Shown: in pieces, positions 43,691 through 57,231 of the stretch | How positions within the stretch are numbered: the stretch's first letter is position 1 | How the letters are laid out: every line of letters begins with the position of its first letter | From: Pogostemon cablin | Lineage: Eukaryota; Streptophyta; Magnoliopsida; Lamiales; Lamiaceae | Direction of reading: 5' to 3' | Length of the DNA stretch: 64,000 nucleotides | Assembly (NCBI GenBank): GCA_023678885.1 | Contig: CM042979.1 | Location: 20,203,513-20,267,512, forward strand | The notes under the pieces: model-generated | Database searches by the model: none | What the model was told of the DNA's origin: nothing | The model's input: only the letters and a program-made list of their open reading frames with translations | Position numbers and translations under genes: made by a program

Positions 43691-45250
43691 TTCTCCACCA
43701 GAATAGTTTCTTCAAGTCTTGATACATTTTGGTTTCTCTAGGATGAATTATGTATAGAGAACAATGTGTCTCCATTAAGATTTTGTTTCTTAACTCCTCA
43801 TTCTTGGGCACATATATCCTTCATTGAAACAACAAGGCACCAGTGTGATCCTCTGAGAATCCCTTTGTGTCTTCACTTTTGGTCAATGCCCGCATCTTGT
43901 TTAGAAATTCATCTTCTTTCTAAGCATTAAAGATTCGCTCCTTTAGGGTTGGGAGTATCATCAATGCGGCTAGCATAGCACATACATCTTGTGGTGACGT
44001 TGCTATGTCAATCTTTAATTTCACAAGTTCATCATTTAACTCTACTTTATAAGTAATTTTGTAAGGCGAAAATCCTTGTCCTTTTCCGCTGAGTGCATCA
44101 ACTATCACATTTGTCTTCCCTGGGTGGTAGTTGATCGTGCAATCATTGTCCTTTACAAGTTCTAACCACCTTCTTTATCTCATGTTGAGTTCTTTTTGCT
44201 CAAAGAAATATTTCAAACTTTTGTTGTCGGTGTAAATCTCGTATTTTTCCCAATAGAGATAGTGCCTCCAAATCTTCAAGGCATGAACCACCGCAGTTAG
44301 CTCTAGATCATGAGTGGGATAGTTTTGCTCATGGACTTTTAATTGTCGAGAGAAATAAGCGATCACTTTACCATTTTGCATTAACACGCATCCCAAACCC
44401 AAGCTTTGATGCATTAGTGTAGATCACGAATCCCTCTGAGCCGCTAGGAATTGTTAACACGGAGGCCGTGATCAACCTTTGCTTTAATTATTGAAAGCTT
44501 TACTCGCATTTATCTGTCCATTGAAATTTAACATCTTTCTTTGTCATCGTGTTAAGGGCCCGCTATCTTTGAAAATCCCTCGATGAATCTTCTATAATAT
44601 CTAACTAATCCAAGAAAACTTCTCACCTTATGTACATTTTTCAGGCTTCCCATTAACTTATAGCTTGCACTTTACTTGGGTCTATTTCCAAACCCCATGC
44701 AGAAATGATGTGCCTAAGAAACACAACCTGGTCGAGCCAAAATTCACACTTATTGAATTTGGCATATAGTTTCTCCCTCCGGAGTGTTTCCATTACTATC
44801 CTCAAATGTTCTGCATGTTGTTCTTCATTCCGAGAGTAGATCAGAATGTCATCAATGAATACAATTTAAAACTTATCCAGATATGGATGAAACACTCGGT
44901 TAATCAAATCCATGAATACCGCAGGGGCATTGCTAAGTCCGAAAGGCAACACAATGAACTTGTAATGACCATAAAGAGTTCTGAAAGCTGTTTAAGGGAT
45001 ATTTGTCTCTTTAATCTTCAACTGATGATACCCAAAGTGGAGATCTATTTTTGAGAACACACTAGCTCCACACAATTCAAAGAGATCTTCAATGTGTGGC
45101 AGAGGATATTTATTCTTGATTGTAAGCTTGTTAAGCTCTCTGTAGTCTATGCACATACACATGGTTCGATCCTTCTTTTTCACAAACAAAACTGGAGCTT
45201 CCCAAGGGGATACACTTGGTCTTATGAAGCCCAAGTCCAGTTACCCTTGT
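43690..45250 (-). pseudogene. Reverse transcriptase and RNase H of E
   Basis: RT: GFIRPSVSPWEAPVLFVKKK, CIDYRELNKLTIKNKYPLPH, KIDLHFGYHQLKI, then FIDDILIYSR near 44840 as the active site. RNase H (about 44540-44110): GLGCVLMQNGKVIAYFSRQL, HDLELTAVVHALKIWRHYL and IYTDNKSLKYFF. These are chromovirus-type motifs, probably the Tekay/Del group, judged from motif wording only. Stops occur before FIDD and between the listed blocks. Confidence 0.9.
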
Positions 45251-45497
45251 AGTTGCACCTTCAACTCTTGTAATTCTGTAGGCGCCATCCGGTACGGTGC
45301 TTTTGATACTAGTACTAAACTAGGTATCAAGTCGATTGTGAACTCGATTTGCCTATCAGATGGAACTCCTGAAAGTTCTTCTGGGAATATGTCTTTGTAT
45401 TCTCATATAACTGGCACTTCATGTACCTCCACAGGTGTCGTCTTGCTATTCATCACATACACCAGGAATGCCTCGGCACGTCTGTTGCGAACCTCCT

Positions 45498-45758
45498 TCA
45501 TGCCTTCATAGCAGTCAAGATTTTTGGTATGGTTTTGGTCCTTGCTCCATGGAAGGTAAAGCTCTCTTCTTCGTTCTCACTAAAGTTAATTTCTTTCTTT
45601 TCTTCGTTCTCACTAAAGTTAATTTCTTTCTTATGGCACCTAATGGTTGCACAGTTTTCCATCAACCAATCCAATCCAAGGATAACGTCAAAATCCTTAA
45701 GGTTAATGACGCGTAAGGCAGCATTAATTACCTTATCTTCAAATCTCACTTCTACATC
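45498..45758 (-). pseudogene. Aspartic protease C-terminal part of E
   Basis: VEVRFEDKVINAALRVINLK, then FDVILGLDWLMENCATIRC, the usual end of the chromovirus protease. A 33-bp tandem duplication (45560-45626) repeats the codons KKEINFSENEE in frame. Element M interrupts the frame at 45759. The catalytic DSGA-type loop and gag would lie on the far side of M and G, outside the window. Confidence 0.88.
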
Positions 45759-45900
45759 CACTACTAGAAAACTGTGAATAAATATCAGTCAATAAATATT
45801 GGTGATTTGAGAAATTGATATCTATTGACTTACTATTGGCAATTTATTGGGTGCAACTTGTGCAATGTTGTATCAGGATCCGACCCATTTTAAAGACCCA
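45759..45900 (+). repeat. Left terminus of M
   Basis: CACTACTAGAAAACTG, then AATAAATATCAGTCAATAAATATTGGTGA-like subterminal repetition and GGATCCGACCCATTTTAAA. The right end has the inverted counterpart GACCCATTTTAAAATGG (59788-59804) and AGGTGCACCTAAT. Confidence 0.65.
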
Positions 45901-48153
45901 TGGTATATATACATCCTTTAACCTGCTTTTATTTTTCAGATCCGCACAAACACCCGCTCTCCCTCTTTCTCTCTGAAAACCGAAAACCCTAGCCTATCTT
46001 CTTCATCTTCTTCATCTTCAATTCTTCATCTTCTTCATGTGGAAATTCTAAGTTCCTCCCGCACTTTATCTTTCCTTCGTTGCTGTTCCAATTCACAAGG
46101 TAAACTCAATTTCTCTTTCAACTTTATTTGTTCATCATACGTCATGTTTTCTGTGTGTTTCTGCTGTAATCCACAATTGTTGCCTTTTTTCCCTATTACT
46201 TGACCTTGCGTTTACACTTCTTACCTATTTTCTCATTTTTTAAAATTTTCTTTAGATCTAACCCGTCTTAATCTTCAATCGTTTTCTAAGATTTTTGTGA
46301 AAAAGAGAGTTCATGGGGTGAATCTAACTGATTTCGTTCTGTAGACAGTGAAATTGAGGGATTATTGTATTATTATGCCAATTTTTTTGTTATGAAGTTG
46401 ATGCAGATGCATGCTTGTTCAGTAGAGATTGGTATATTTAAGTCAATCTAATATGCTATATCTGTAATTTTCACAAGTGTTTTCTACAAAATGTCTATGA
46501 ATAAGTTGAAGTGTATGACTATGGATTAATACAGATATCATTTAGCCTCTCTGCAATTTGATTTTAACTTTCTGCTCTTCAACTATATATGATATTATTA
46601 TAATTTTGATGGAATTAAAAGGTGGAGGTTGTAAGATTAGACACATGGACACCATTTGTCCTATACTATATCATATTATCCAGATAATGTAGTTTGATGT
46701 CGTGTCACTTGGATAGCCATTTTATATTTTAACCTTTTTACTACTCTTATCTAAATATACTTTAGTTTGAGTTCCATGTTTTATCTATTAAAATATTGTT
46801 ACCTGTCCAAATATTAATAGTTTTTAATTTTTCTAAATATGATCTAAAAGCACATTATACTTTGGTATTAATGTTATATCAGCAACGTTTGTTTTTCGCT
46901 TTCATTATTAGGTTTTAGTTTCCAATATATACATTTTAATTAGGCAATTTATTGGCTATGTAAATTTATTAGACAAGCACATTGTAAAACTGATTTACCT
47001 TCCTTTTGTTTGTATTGCAATTTGCACAAATATGGATCATCTTGTGAATTGTGAATTGTGATGACAATTATTCATGCCTTGAATTGCATGCCCATTTTGG
47101 TCTAAATAATTGGCCATATAATTGATTGGCTCCTCCTCTGAGAAGAAACAGGCTGGTGGGCCCCTCCCTCATCCTTTTACTCTTATTCAATTCTGGATAT
47201 GCCCATTTTTGTTGTGATTGGATTTTATCATGATTCACTTTTTCTGGTTTTATCCTAGTCTGTGTTGATTTGGTTGGATGATATTTCTTTGATGCCTTTT
47301 AGGGTCAGAAAACACACCAGATTCACTAGTTTCATTTAATGTCATGCTAGTATGTGTGTTTATATTCTCATCATCATTTTTACTATCCTATAAGCGTAGC
47401 TACAGTAATATTGCATCTTTCTGATTGAGTTCCTTACCAAGGTCTGTTTTCTTTTGGGTCTAAAAATCATCTGTTTGAACTAGAACTGTGAATTACTACG
47501 AGTATTGAAAGTGAGTTAATCTTTACTTGTGAATTAGTATCTTAGTTGATGTAAATTCATTATCAAATGACAACTTAGTTGAAATTGTGTGTTCATTTTT
47601 CATCCCACTTGAAAAAAGAAGCTATGGTTTGTATCTGTCATAGCTTACCAAACTTACCAAAGTTTTCAAGATTCTGATTTCATTACAAGATTATATATCT
47701 CCACTACTTCATTTGTTAGTCCTAATGGTGATTAAAGAAATTAAAATGGTTAATTAAAGAAGTTAATCAGAAAAGAGTTGAAAAAAGAGATTGGAGCAAT
47801 CACCATCTCATTTAATAATGTATTTTCCTTGTGAAGGAGTGATAGGTAACAACTAGGCTAAAAAGAGAGCAGTAACTACTGAAGAATTAGCCTCATTATT
47901 AATTCTATAGTTTTGTTTGCATAAATATAAACACACAACAAATGCACATTAATTCTATGGTTTTGTTTGCATAAATATAAACACACAACAAATGCACACC
48001 CTGTACTTCATCTACCCTTTTCCTAATTACCCGCCCCTCCCCCCAACCACAACAAATGCACACCATGTACTTCTTTTGTATGTATTTTTCTTAACATATG
48101 GAAGTTGATTATACTTTATTAACATCTTGTGTTTTGATGTTTAGGCATCTATA
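45901..48153 (+). promoter_or_regulatory. Promoter, 5' UTR and leader intron of the M Ulp1-like gene
   Basis: A CT/TTC-rich leader (45950-46060) precedes a GT donor at 46100 (CACAAG/GTAAAC). The matching acceptor TTGATGTTTAG ends at 48144, nine bases before the ATG at 48154. Inside the 2-kb intron a 52-bp unit is tandemly duplicated (about 47897-48000). Nothing else codes here. Confidence 0.55.
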
Positions 48154-51100
48154 ATGAAGAATAATAAGGATAATGTTTCTACATATAAAAGACGAAAAGA
48201 CAAGACAAAGGAGCCTATTGGAACACAAGTTCCTGATGAAGAGCTAGATAACCGTCTACTATCAGACTTCATTGAAGATGAGCCTGTGGCGGCTCCTTTT
48301 AAAAGAAAACAGGCTGATAGGGCTGATGCTAGTGGAAAGAAGAAAAAATATGCCTCTGAGGACCCTATTATTAAGAAGCCTTCATCCAAAGATCCATCAA
48401 CTGCCAAAGTCATTCCCAAAAAGCCTTCTACTAGTAAATCTTCTCCTAGAAAGCCTCCACCTAAGAAAGCTGCTCCAAAAAAACCTTCCAATGAGGATCT
48501 TGAGGAGATTGAATCTGATGAGGGTGAGCAGGTCGAATCTGATGAAAGTGAGCCTATTGGAACACGGATTCCTAATGAGGAGCTAGATAACCATCTATTA
48601 TCAGATTTTGTTGAAGATGAGCCTGTGGTGGCTCCTTTAAAAAGAAAACAGGCTGATAAGGCTGATGCTAGTGGAAAAAAGAAGAAAAAACAGGCCTCTG
48701 AGGACCCTAATTCTGAGAAGCCTTCATCGAAAGAACCATCAACTGCCAAAGTCATCCCCAAAAAGCCTTCCTCTAAATCTGTTTCCTTTAAATCTGCCCC
48801 AATTCCTTCTACTAGTAAATCTTCTCTTAGAAAGCCTCCACCTAAGAAAGCTGCTCCAAAAAAAACATTCCAGTGAGGATCTTGAGGAGATTGAATCTGA
48901 TGAGGGTGAGCAGGTCGAATCTGATGAAAGTGATGATCATGTTGATGAAGAGAGGATTGTTGATGATCAAGATGTTCAGATCAGAACTAAGAAGAAAAAA
49001 AGGTCTTTTTTATTTTAATATGTATATGTATATTTTGCCTACATTTGTAGTTTTGTATGTTACTTGATTCATGTTTTTCCTTTGCAATTGTCTGAATATG
49101 AGAAATGGTCATTAATTTTACTTAGTCTACATGTTATACACTTTATTTTTAATTCACATCAATTTATTTGTGCATAAAAGTTTGCTTGATCTTCAAACTG
49201 TAGTACACAAACTGTCAAGTACTTGCATAAATTATTCTCATCTATTATACTTATTATCTCCAGCTCTTGATTTATGGGTTTGTTATAAAATTTTATGTTG
49301 TGCTCTATTTCTTGTATACATATTTGCCTAAAATTGTATATGTTTTAACTTATAGTATACACGTATTAATTTAATTTATATTTGTAAATTTGATGTCAGA
49401 ATATTATATCTATACATTTTTGTGTGTTTTTCAGCTCATTCACTACTCGGTGTAATCCATGTGGATTGGGAAAAGTAATGGCAAATCTGAATGAGAGACA
49501 AAGAACTGTTGTTCAAAGTATATGATTTGGTGGGTTGTTTTTTGTGAAATTTGAAAGGTTCTCAAACCATGAGATGCTTGATTGGTTAGTTAAAAATTTT
49601 AATCCAGTTGCTAGGCTGTTTGTTATTGATGAGTACATAAGTTTCCATGTCACAGCAGACGATGTTTATGGCATGTTTTGCCTCCCAAGAAATAGTAGTC
49701 GGCCTGTTTTGAAATATTACAAAAAAGAAAAACCTCCTCTTTTGTCTAGGCTTCAATCTGATTATGGAATCAAGCCTTTAGCCCCATTACATATGTTATC
49801 TGATTTGCTGCTTAACCAATTGACAGACGGTGGTGAAGATTTTAAGAGAGTTTTTGTGATTTTCAGTTTGATTTGTTTTCTATCCCCCACCCCTAATAGT
49901 GCATTAAGAACTGGGGTGTTTAAATCTTTAGAGAATGTAGACGAGATTAAAAACTTTGATTGGTGTGAGCATGTTTTGAAGGATTTGTGTGATAGCATTA
50001 GCTCATATAAGGAAAAAAATGCCAAGAATATTGATGGTTGTTTGTTGATTTTACAACTCGTCTACATGCACAAGCTTCTTTGGAAGGGTATACTCTTACC
50101 ACGCACACTACCTCTTGTGCAACATTGGACAAATGAGAGCATAGATTTGCAGTGTGAAGAAGAGGTAGTTGCTAGAGCTTATGGTATTGGGAAGCTGGTT
50201 GACCAATATTTTCCTATATCTATCAATGGCCGTTTGAGGAACTTTGATGAAGCTTCGTATATTCTTTTCGAGAGCAAGTCCATACATGTTCCTTCTGAAC
50301 AGGTTCTTAACTTTCTTATTTTATTTTTTAGAAAAACTTTCTTTGTTTTATGACTTAAAATATCAAATACTGTATAATATATCGCATGTAATTGTATAGG
50401 TTTTATGCATATTTGTATACTATTTTTGTTTTATGAACTAAACTAATTATTGGGTTTTTATATTTTCATTAGGAACTAGAGCTTCTTCTTTTGGAGATGA
50501 AAAAGGAGACCGTTGCATTATCAGAAAAATACATGATCAAATTGGAGAAAATTCTGAAAAATCAGACTGTCTTGAAAAAGAATGATGGTGAAGGAACAAG
50601 TTCTTCACCTAATGTTTCAGATTCAGATCAGTTTTTAAAGGATGAAAGAGTGTTAAGGTACATTGACGATGTGGTGAGAAGTTATAAAGCAACAAGACAA
50701 GTTGTTGATGATATTCCACAATTCAAGTTGGTAGATTCTGATGATTCACCAACTCCATATGTCCAAGTTCATGACTATGAAAATGATCTTGTAGTAGATG
50801 AGGATGATCATAATGTTTCTGAGGAAGAATTCAGTAATGCATTGAATTCTGCTGGAACCAAGGATGGGTATGTTGGTAAAGATGTTGGGAATGATTTCTG
50901 GAATATCAGTGGTGAGATTGGGTATCTCTCGAAGTTTGCATTGAAGAATAAAAAGGTTATATTGAAACTTGGAAGATGTCATGGTGAACTATTGGATTTC
51001 TGCTTTTGTGATGCTGAAGGTGGACATTCAGGGTAAGTATACTTGTTTCTAAACTTGTTTATCTACTTTTTTTTTATAAATATTTTTAATTTATTTTTTT

Positions 51101-52703
51101 CCAATTTCTTATTAGTAAATCATTCTATAGACATGGGCTGGCGCTGTACATTGAAAATTCGAATATTTTATCGATGTATCCAAATGAAAAAATTTTCCTT
51201 CCAATTATTAATGCGTGGTGCCTTGAGATAAATACAACTGCATCTTCTAATAAGTATCGCTCCCGCTATATTTTTAACTTAGAGCACAGCGTAAGTACTC
51301 TAATTAACTTAATCACTTTTTTTAACATTTTTATTAATTTGTTATTTTACTCTCTTTTTTACTTATTAGGATATTCTTGAAAGCTTATTAAATTATGAAG
51401 AAGGTGATAATAGCAATGCTAAAGCTGAAGATTTTAAGAAAGTTATGGATATTTGGAGTAGATGGTTGGAGCTTACTGAGGATACTCTCTTGTCTAGTGA
51501 ATTGGTAATGTTTATACAATTTTATTACTCTGGATTCAATATGTATATAAAAATATATGTTTTGGAACTTGATATTTGATTTTTTATGTTACATGTAGAT
51601 TTTTCTACCATTTGTTTTAAGAAATCATTTGGCTGCTATTGCAATCAACTTTGTTGATAAAAAGCTTCAATATTTGGATAATATGAAATATGTTGATGAT
51701 GGGCAGAGGGATTACTTTGAAGGGGCAGAAGATGCATTGGTTAGTGTTGTTTTTAAGAATAATTTAATTTATCATTTTTAATGTATACTTTTATACTATT
51801 AAGTGTATTACTTGTTATGCTTATTTGTATAACCTTTTTATAAGTTATATTTATTCAGTTTTTTTGTAATCTTATGTAGGTTGAAATAATGATTAAATTT
51901 TTAACAAAGAAGGGTCATGCCAAAAGTTCTAAAATTGAGAAATATGAATTTGAGAATGTTCCTTTCAAATGGCAGACTACAAAAGTGGACAATGAGTGTG
52001 GCCTCTATTTGATGAACCATTTGAAGTATTTCAATGGTACCATTTACACATGTCCTGAATTGTGTAAGGTATTACTATTTTATTTACATATAAGTTGAGA
52101 TGTATGATTTTAGTATGCTCTTAATCTTAATTTATGTATTATGTTTTCTATATTTCTTGGAAACTTCTTTGATGTGGTCAATAGTTGTATTATGATGATA
52201 CTTGTTTAAATATACATTTTTTCCTAGGTATTTATGTTGTTCCTATCAAGTATATGGGTTTATTAGATTAATTTTCTTGAATATTTTCTGTGAAGTATAT
52301 ACTGTATAAGTTTTTGAAACCAACTGTTTATGTATCTGCCTAAGTGTTTATGTATTTGCTCTATGGTGCATAGGTTTGGTTAGTATTGTATAAGTTTTGA
52401 ATGTCATTTGTATTGATAATTTGTATTTTATTCCAGGCTGAAAGTCGTGTTCTGCTAAGAGCTGATATCTTAGCCACACTGTTGTTATCCAATCAGAATA
52501 AAATGAGAGGATATGTGATAAAGGAAACAATAAAATTTTATTATGAGAAGCCTAGATTACTAAAGATATTAGCTGAGCAAAAGAAAGAGAAGGCTGCAAA
52601 GGCTCTTGAGGAAAAGAAAAAAGCTGCTACTCAATTGCTTGAAGAAATGAATAAAGCTGACCTGGGAAAAAGGCATGTTGGTGGGAAGAAGGGAAAGAAG
52701 TAA
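48154..52703 (+). pseudogene. Ulp1-like (C48) cysteine peptidase gene of M, broken
   Basis: Splice signals and frame give coding exons 48154-49002, 49435-50302, 50473-51032, 51116-51290, 51370-51504, 51599-51739, 51880-52068 and 52437-52703. The N-terminus is lysine-rich with a 113-residue internal duplication. The second exon resembles the DUF1985-like plant transposon domain (NHEMLDWLVKNFNPVARLFV). The end is a Ulp1-like fold with candidate catalytic residues: H in LRNHLAAIAINF, D in QYLDN, Q in FKWQTT, C in DNECGLYLMNHL. In the family these cleave SUMO-like modifiers; such genes are often carried by plant MULE and CACTA elements. An extra A in an A-run (48860) shifts frame, and a TGA at 49523 stands where relatives have glycine, so the copy is broken. 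Confidence 0.78.
48211..48930 (+). repeat. 339-bp coding duplication in the Ulp1-like gene
   Basis: The block from EPIGTQVPDEELDNRLLSDF to EDLEEIESDEGEQVESDES occurs twice (first copy 48211-48549, second from 48550). The second copy has an 8-A run where the first has 7, plus a short insert (SVSFKSAPIP). Confidence 0.9.
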
Positions 52704-53623
52704 TATAACAATTTGTTGTATAGTGATGATACTTTGTTTATGTGGGAAATATAACCAGCAAAATTTTTTGGGTTTTATGGATGTATTTTGCTGGTTTTGA
52801 AATTAACTATGGTAGTAAATAGTTGCAACAATCTGGGATTCGTGATATGGTCTTCGATTGTGGTCATGATGATGTATTTTGAAACTATGGTAGTTATGTT
52901 CAAACTATATGTTATATGTCATGATGATGTATTAAGATCCTTTAATAATTGTTAGGTTGATGGTTTAGTTAATAGATCATTTCATAGTTGTTAGGTTAAT
53001 ATAGATTAATATTGAAAAAGAAATTTTGCTTATCAATGTCCAGCATTACCTTGAAGAAAGAAAAAAGAAAGACTTGTTTGACAAATTAAAATGAATCATA
53101 AAAAGCCACAAAAAAAGATTTGCTTCGAGTGAAAAGCAAAAATATAAAAAATATATACAATTAAAATAATCCACCATACAAATCATGCTCATGTACAATT
53201 TAAACAACACATATGTACAATTAATGCAGAAAACATATACAATTAAAATAATCCACCATACAAATCATGCTCATGTACAATTCAGACCATACCGATATAC
53301 AATTAACAGAGAAAACATGTACAATAAAAAAAAATCCATCACATCAAATACTCAATGCTCCCAAGATGCCCATCATGCACACATACAATGTAGAACATAC
53401 CTATATACACTTAACGGAGAAAACATATACAATTAAAAATACATTTGCTTTTTGAGTGATAAACATACATGGGCAATGCTAATTTTTTTATGTGAGAATC
53501 CTATATTATATGAATAATAATTTCAAACAATGATGAATATTTCATTAAAGAATAAATTTATATAACATGAAAGAATGACAAACGTACTAGTAATTAAACA
53601 AAATTCCAAGTATTGATACATCA
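52704..53623. repeat. Convergent intergenic region of M with dispersed satellite units
   Basis: Lies between the 3' ends of the two M genes. 53150-53455 repeats CATATACAATTAAAATAATC and TGTACAATTAACAGAGAAAA-type units, related to the 192-bp satellite at 57232-58795. The rest (52704-53149) is AT-rich 3' UTR with no frame. Confidence 0.8.
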
Positions 53624-54469
53624 CTAAAACAAATGAACATTTGGAGTTTTGGATCCAAATCCTTTCACTAAATCTGATTTTTTCTTTTTTCCTCCTTTAC
53701 TCTTTTCAAAATGACCTTTAACTCTCTTCTTTCTACCTTTTGTAATTGCATGGATGGGATCAAGTATAGTATTTGACAAATCAACTTGTTCTTCTCTTGC
53801 CGGAGATTTTGGCAACTTCTCCAAGGCTTCAATAGCCATCAAATCTCTTTTGTAGCCTTCATGTATAATCTTTCTAGCTTCTTCATTCTCTCCACATTTT
53901 AGTAACAGATTATAGTAATTCCTAGTTGCTTCATGTCTCCATGGTACGCTACCCCCAATACTTGAATTTCTCCCACTGAATTTATCCCATATTTCAGACT
54001 TTGCAAATTTTGTCCATCTTTTTTGTATGTAACTGTCTGGGATTCTTTGCACATAATTTATGTGAAGCACTCTTAAACAGTGATAGCATAAGATCCCACA
54101 CTCTTCAAATTTTTTACATGTGCATTGAATTAGATTCATATGAATATCAAACACAACATTATCTTTTTTCCCATCATTATCAACAAAGAAGACCTCAAAA
54201 ATCATAGTCATGTCATGAACTCCTTTGAGTGTAGAACGAGCCATGATACACTTTTTAAATTCATCTTCAAAATGTGAAAAGAGAGATAGTGTGTATACCT
54301 CAGAGGCATGTTTTAAAATATCTGCAAAAGGCAAAGCACTTTCCACAATTGTTCTTAAGCATTTAAATTCATTAGCTTGTTCATTACTCCTCCATTGCTT
54401 TACTACCCTAGAAAAAATACCTATAAACAAGAACAATATTATTGATTAACAAGTGTATATACTTCTATT

Positions 54470-54665
54470 TATATCTGTATATAATACATATACAATTCAG
54501 AACATATCTATATACAATTAACGGAGAAAACATATACAATTAAAATAATCCACCGTATAAATCATGCCAATATACAATTCAGAATATTCATATATACAAT
54601 TAACGGGGAAAACATATACAATTTAAATAATACACCATACAAATCATGTCCATGTACAATAAAAT
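54470..54665. repeat. Satellite-related units in a transposase intron
   Basis: Three units of the TATACAATTAACGGAGAAAA / CATATACAATTTAAATAATA type lie inside the intron 54421-54704. Confidence 0.85.
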
Positions 54666-56109
54666 CATATGCTATATTTATAGTATTTCAGTTAAGAAAC
54701 ATACCATAGAATTCAGTCAAACTTGTTTTTTTATGGGCTTTAAATCTAATAGCATGATTGGTGCTCTCACTTCTTAGTGAAGATAAGAGTCCAGCTGAAA
54801 AGAAGTCCTTACTAAGTGCTGTGCACCACCTATCTTTTAAAGTGTACAATCTCTCAAACCAATCTTTGCCTTGCAATGTATAGGTTGATATCATATAATT
54901 CCAACAGTCTTCAAACTTCTCTTCGTTGGCACAGTTAGATAAGCACTTGTTGAAGCACTCCTTAAATGAATCATTTGATTTCAATTTGGCATAATTCTTA
55001 ACAACATTCTGATGCAGATGCCACAAGCACAACCTATGCCTTGTATTTGGAAAAACCTGCAGCATAGAAATAACATACAGTTCAATGTATTAATTTAATA
55101 TAGTAATGGTAGCAATTTTATAGGTGTTAAGATATTTACCTTCTCTAGAGCTTTTGTAATAGCATGATCTTGGTCTGTAAAATTGTTACTGGACTTTTGC
55201 CTCCCATAGATTTCATGAATTTATCAAATAACCACTCGAATGACTTGGTTGTCTCATCACTAATGAAAGCACAAGCAAACATCACATTCTTTCTATGATT
55301 ATTTATCCCAACAAATGGGGCACAAATTAAGTTATACTTATTTGTTGTGTATGTGGTGTCAAACACCAACACATCCCCATAAGTGTTAAAATCTTCTTTC
55401 ATCATTGAGTCTCTCCAAAACACATTACACAATCTTCCTCCCTCACCCAACATCACCTTGTAATAATAATTTTCCTCTTCTTCTTCCTGTTTTTCCATTA
55501 GTGATATTAGTGTTTGAGCATCCCCACCTTTTATCCTATTCATTTTCCATTTATTTACAAAATTCATGTGATCTCTCATTGTGTGCCCTACATTTTCTTC
55601 TCCTCCAGCGGTATGTACTATATATCTATAAGAATCGGTAGCTCCAATTCCTGAAGATATCATGTCTATTATAGCATCACCCTTATCATTGGATATTTGT
55701 CTCTCTGAACGATGGAGATAACTCCATTCTCTTCTAGTCAATGGATGATTATGGGTCATCTCATGAACTATAACCTCAAACATCCCTTCATCCGTCATTT
55801 TCACTCTCATAAGTGCCTTACAATCAGTCCTTGTATTACTTACTTTCCTTTTTTTTTCATCAGTAATTTTCTTTCTTTTTCCAGCACATGAGCACACATA
55901 AGTTTTTCCTATCTCAACAGATTTACTTGAAATTCTAGTGTTGGACTTACGTACACTAAATCCTAATTCTCTTGCATGCTTACAATACAATTTGTGCATC
56001 TCCCCAAGTGTGTCTCTTTTTAATCCAACAAGTGAATCTGTTACTCTCTCATATTCCCTACTTTCTTCATCTTCACTAGAGCATAAAATTTGAATAAAAT
56101 TTGCATATA

Positions 56110-56690
56110 ACAAACATAATTGGCTATTTCTATACCATAAATGATGAATACATGTACAATAAAGAAAAATCTATCACTTCGAATGCACTACCAACATGCT
56201 AATCATGCCCATGTACAATTCAAAACATATCAATATACAACTTAGTGTTTAGGGGTTTAGGTGTAAATCTGATGCCTATGTACAATTCAGACCATACGTA
56301 TGTACAATTAAAGAAGAAAACATATACAGTAAAGAAAAATCCATCACATCAAATGCATATCATGCCCACATACAATTCAGATCATACATATACAAAATTA
56401 ACAAGGAAAACATATACAACTAAAATAATCAACCATTTAAATCATGTCCTTTTACAATTCAGACCATAATTATATACAATTAAGAGAGAAAATATGTACA
56501 GTAAGGAAAAAATCAATTGCATCAAATTCCTATCATGCCCACATACGGTTCAGACCATACATATACGTAATTAATGGGGAAAAAATATACAATATGTCCA
56601 CCATACAAAATCATGTCCATGTACAATTCAGACCTGACTTATGTACAATTAACAGTAATAACATATACAGTAAAGAGAATATCTTCAGTC
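56110..56690. repeat. Satellite-related units in another transposase intron
   Basis: Degenerate units with TGTACAATT, GAGAAAACATATACAGTAAA and ATCCATCACATC, in the intron between exons 2 and 3. The predicted exon 2 donor (GTATATG) lies at the edge of a unit. Confidence 0.82.
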
Positions 56691-57231
56691 TCCACTCCTG
56701 CTGTGTTGTTGCACAATAAGCTTTCATATTTTCCAAAATTAACTTCGTTCTCCAATCCTGTATTGTTGCCTTCCATGTCTCCCTCATACCCAATTGTACA
56801 CAACATAGAAATTGTATCTACATATACAAAAAAAATAAAATTCCAAATAAAATTAGAATGAAATAGTTTATATATATAATAGATTATATCGTACAAAGTC
56901 AAGAGCATATATACCCGTATTTTCTATCGAAATGTTATTATTGGAAAACTCATCATTTATTTTACTATCACGTGCTTCAAATAGACAACTGAAATCTAAT
57001 ACATCATCTTCCGTTGATGAGAAACATTGGGTAATGCCTGCATACCATGAACTCATAATTTATGTAGTCTAAATATTAAATAAAATCAATGGCAAGTGTA
57101 AAGTGTAAATAAAATTTTAGGTAGAAAAGTCATACTTTGATTTTCTAAAATGTCCATCTTTAGATATATGAGCAATAGATTCACACTTGAAGTATATTAA
57201 AAGATACCCTGTGATTTAATAAAAATAAACA

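Larger units (their letters stand above)
53624..57056 (-). pseudogene. FAR1/MULE-type transposase gene of M, broken
   Basis: Minus-strand exons: about 57056-56915, 56817-56670, 56090-55140, 55056-54705 and 54420-53624. The FAR1 DNA-binding region is in 56000-55740 (GFSVRKSNTRISSK, CKALMRVKMTDEGMFEVIVH, THNHPL). The MULE DDE domain follows: first Asp in DVLVFDTTYTTNKYNLICAP, the second at the end of exon 3, HRLCLWHLHQNVVKNYAK in exon 4 and SESTNHAI with the likely Glu. A SWIM zinc finger (CTCKKFEECGILCYHCLRVL) is in exon 5, then a Lys-rich end. It would bind element ends and cut them. One base is missing inside the codons around the second catalytic Asp (about 55165), so the frame ends in a stop. 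Confidence 0.85.

Noticed and set aside
48154..52703. Host SUMO protease gene
   Set aside because: DUF1985-like region plus a degenerate Ulp1 domain and location inside M fit the transposon-carried type; frameshift and stop present.
53624..57056. Host FAR1/FHY3-related transcription factor gene
   Set aside because: Lies within a repeat-rich transposon interrupting E pol, has a frameshift in the DDE core and shares the element's satellite units in its introns.
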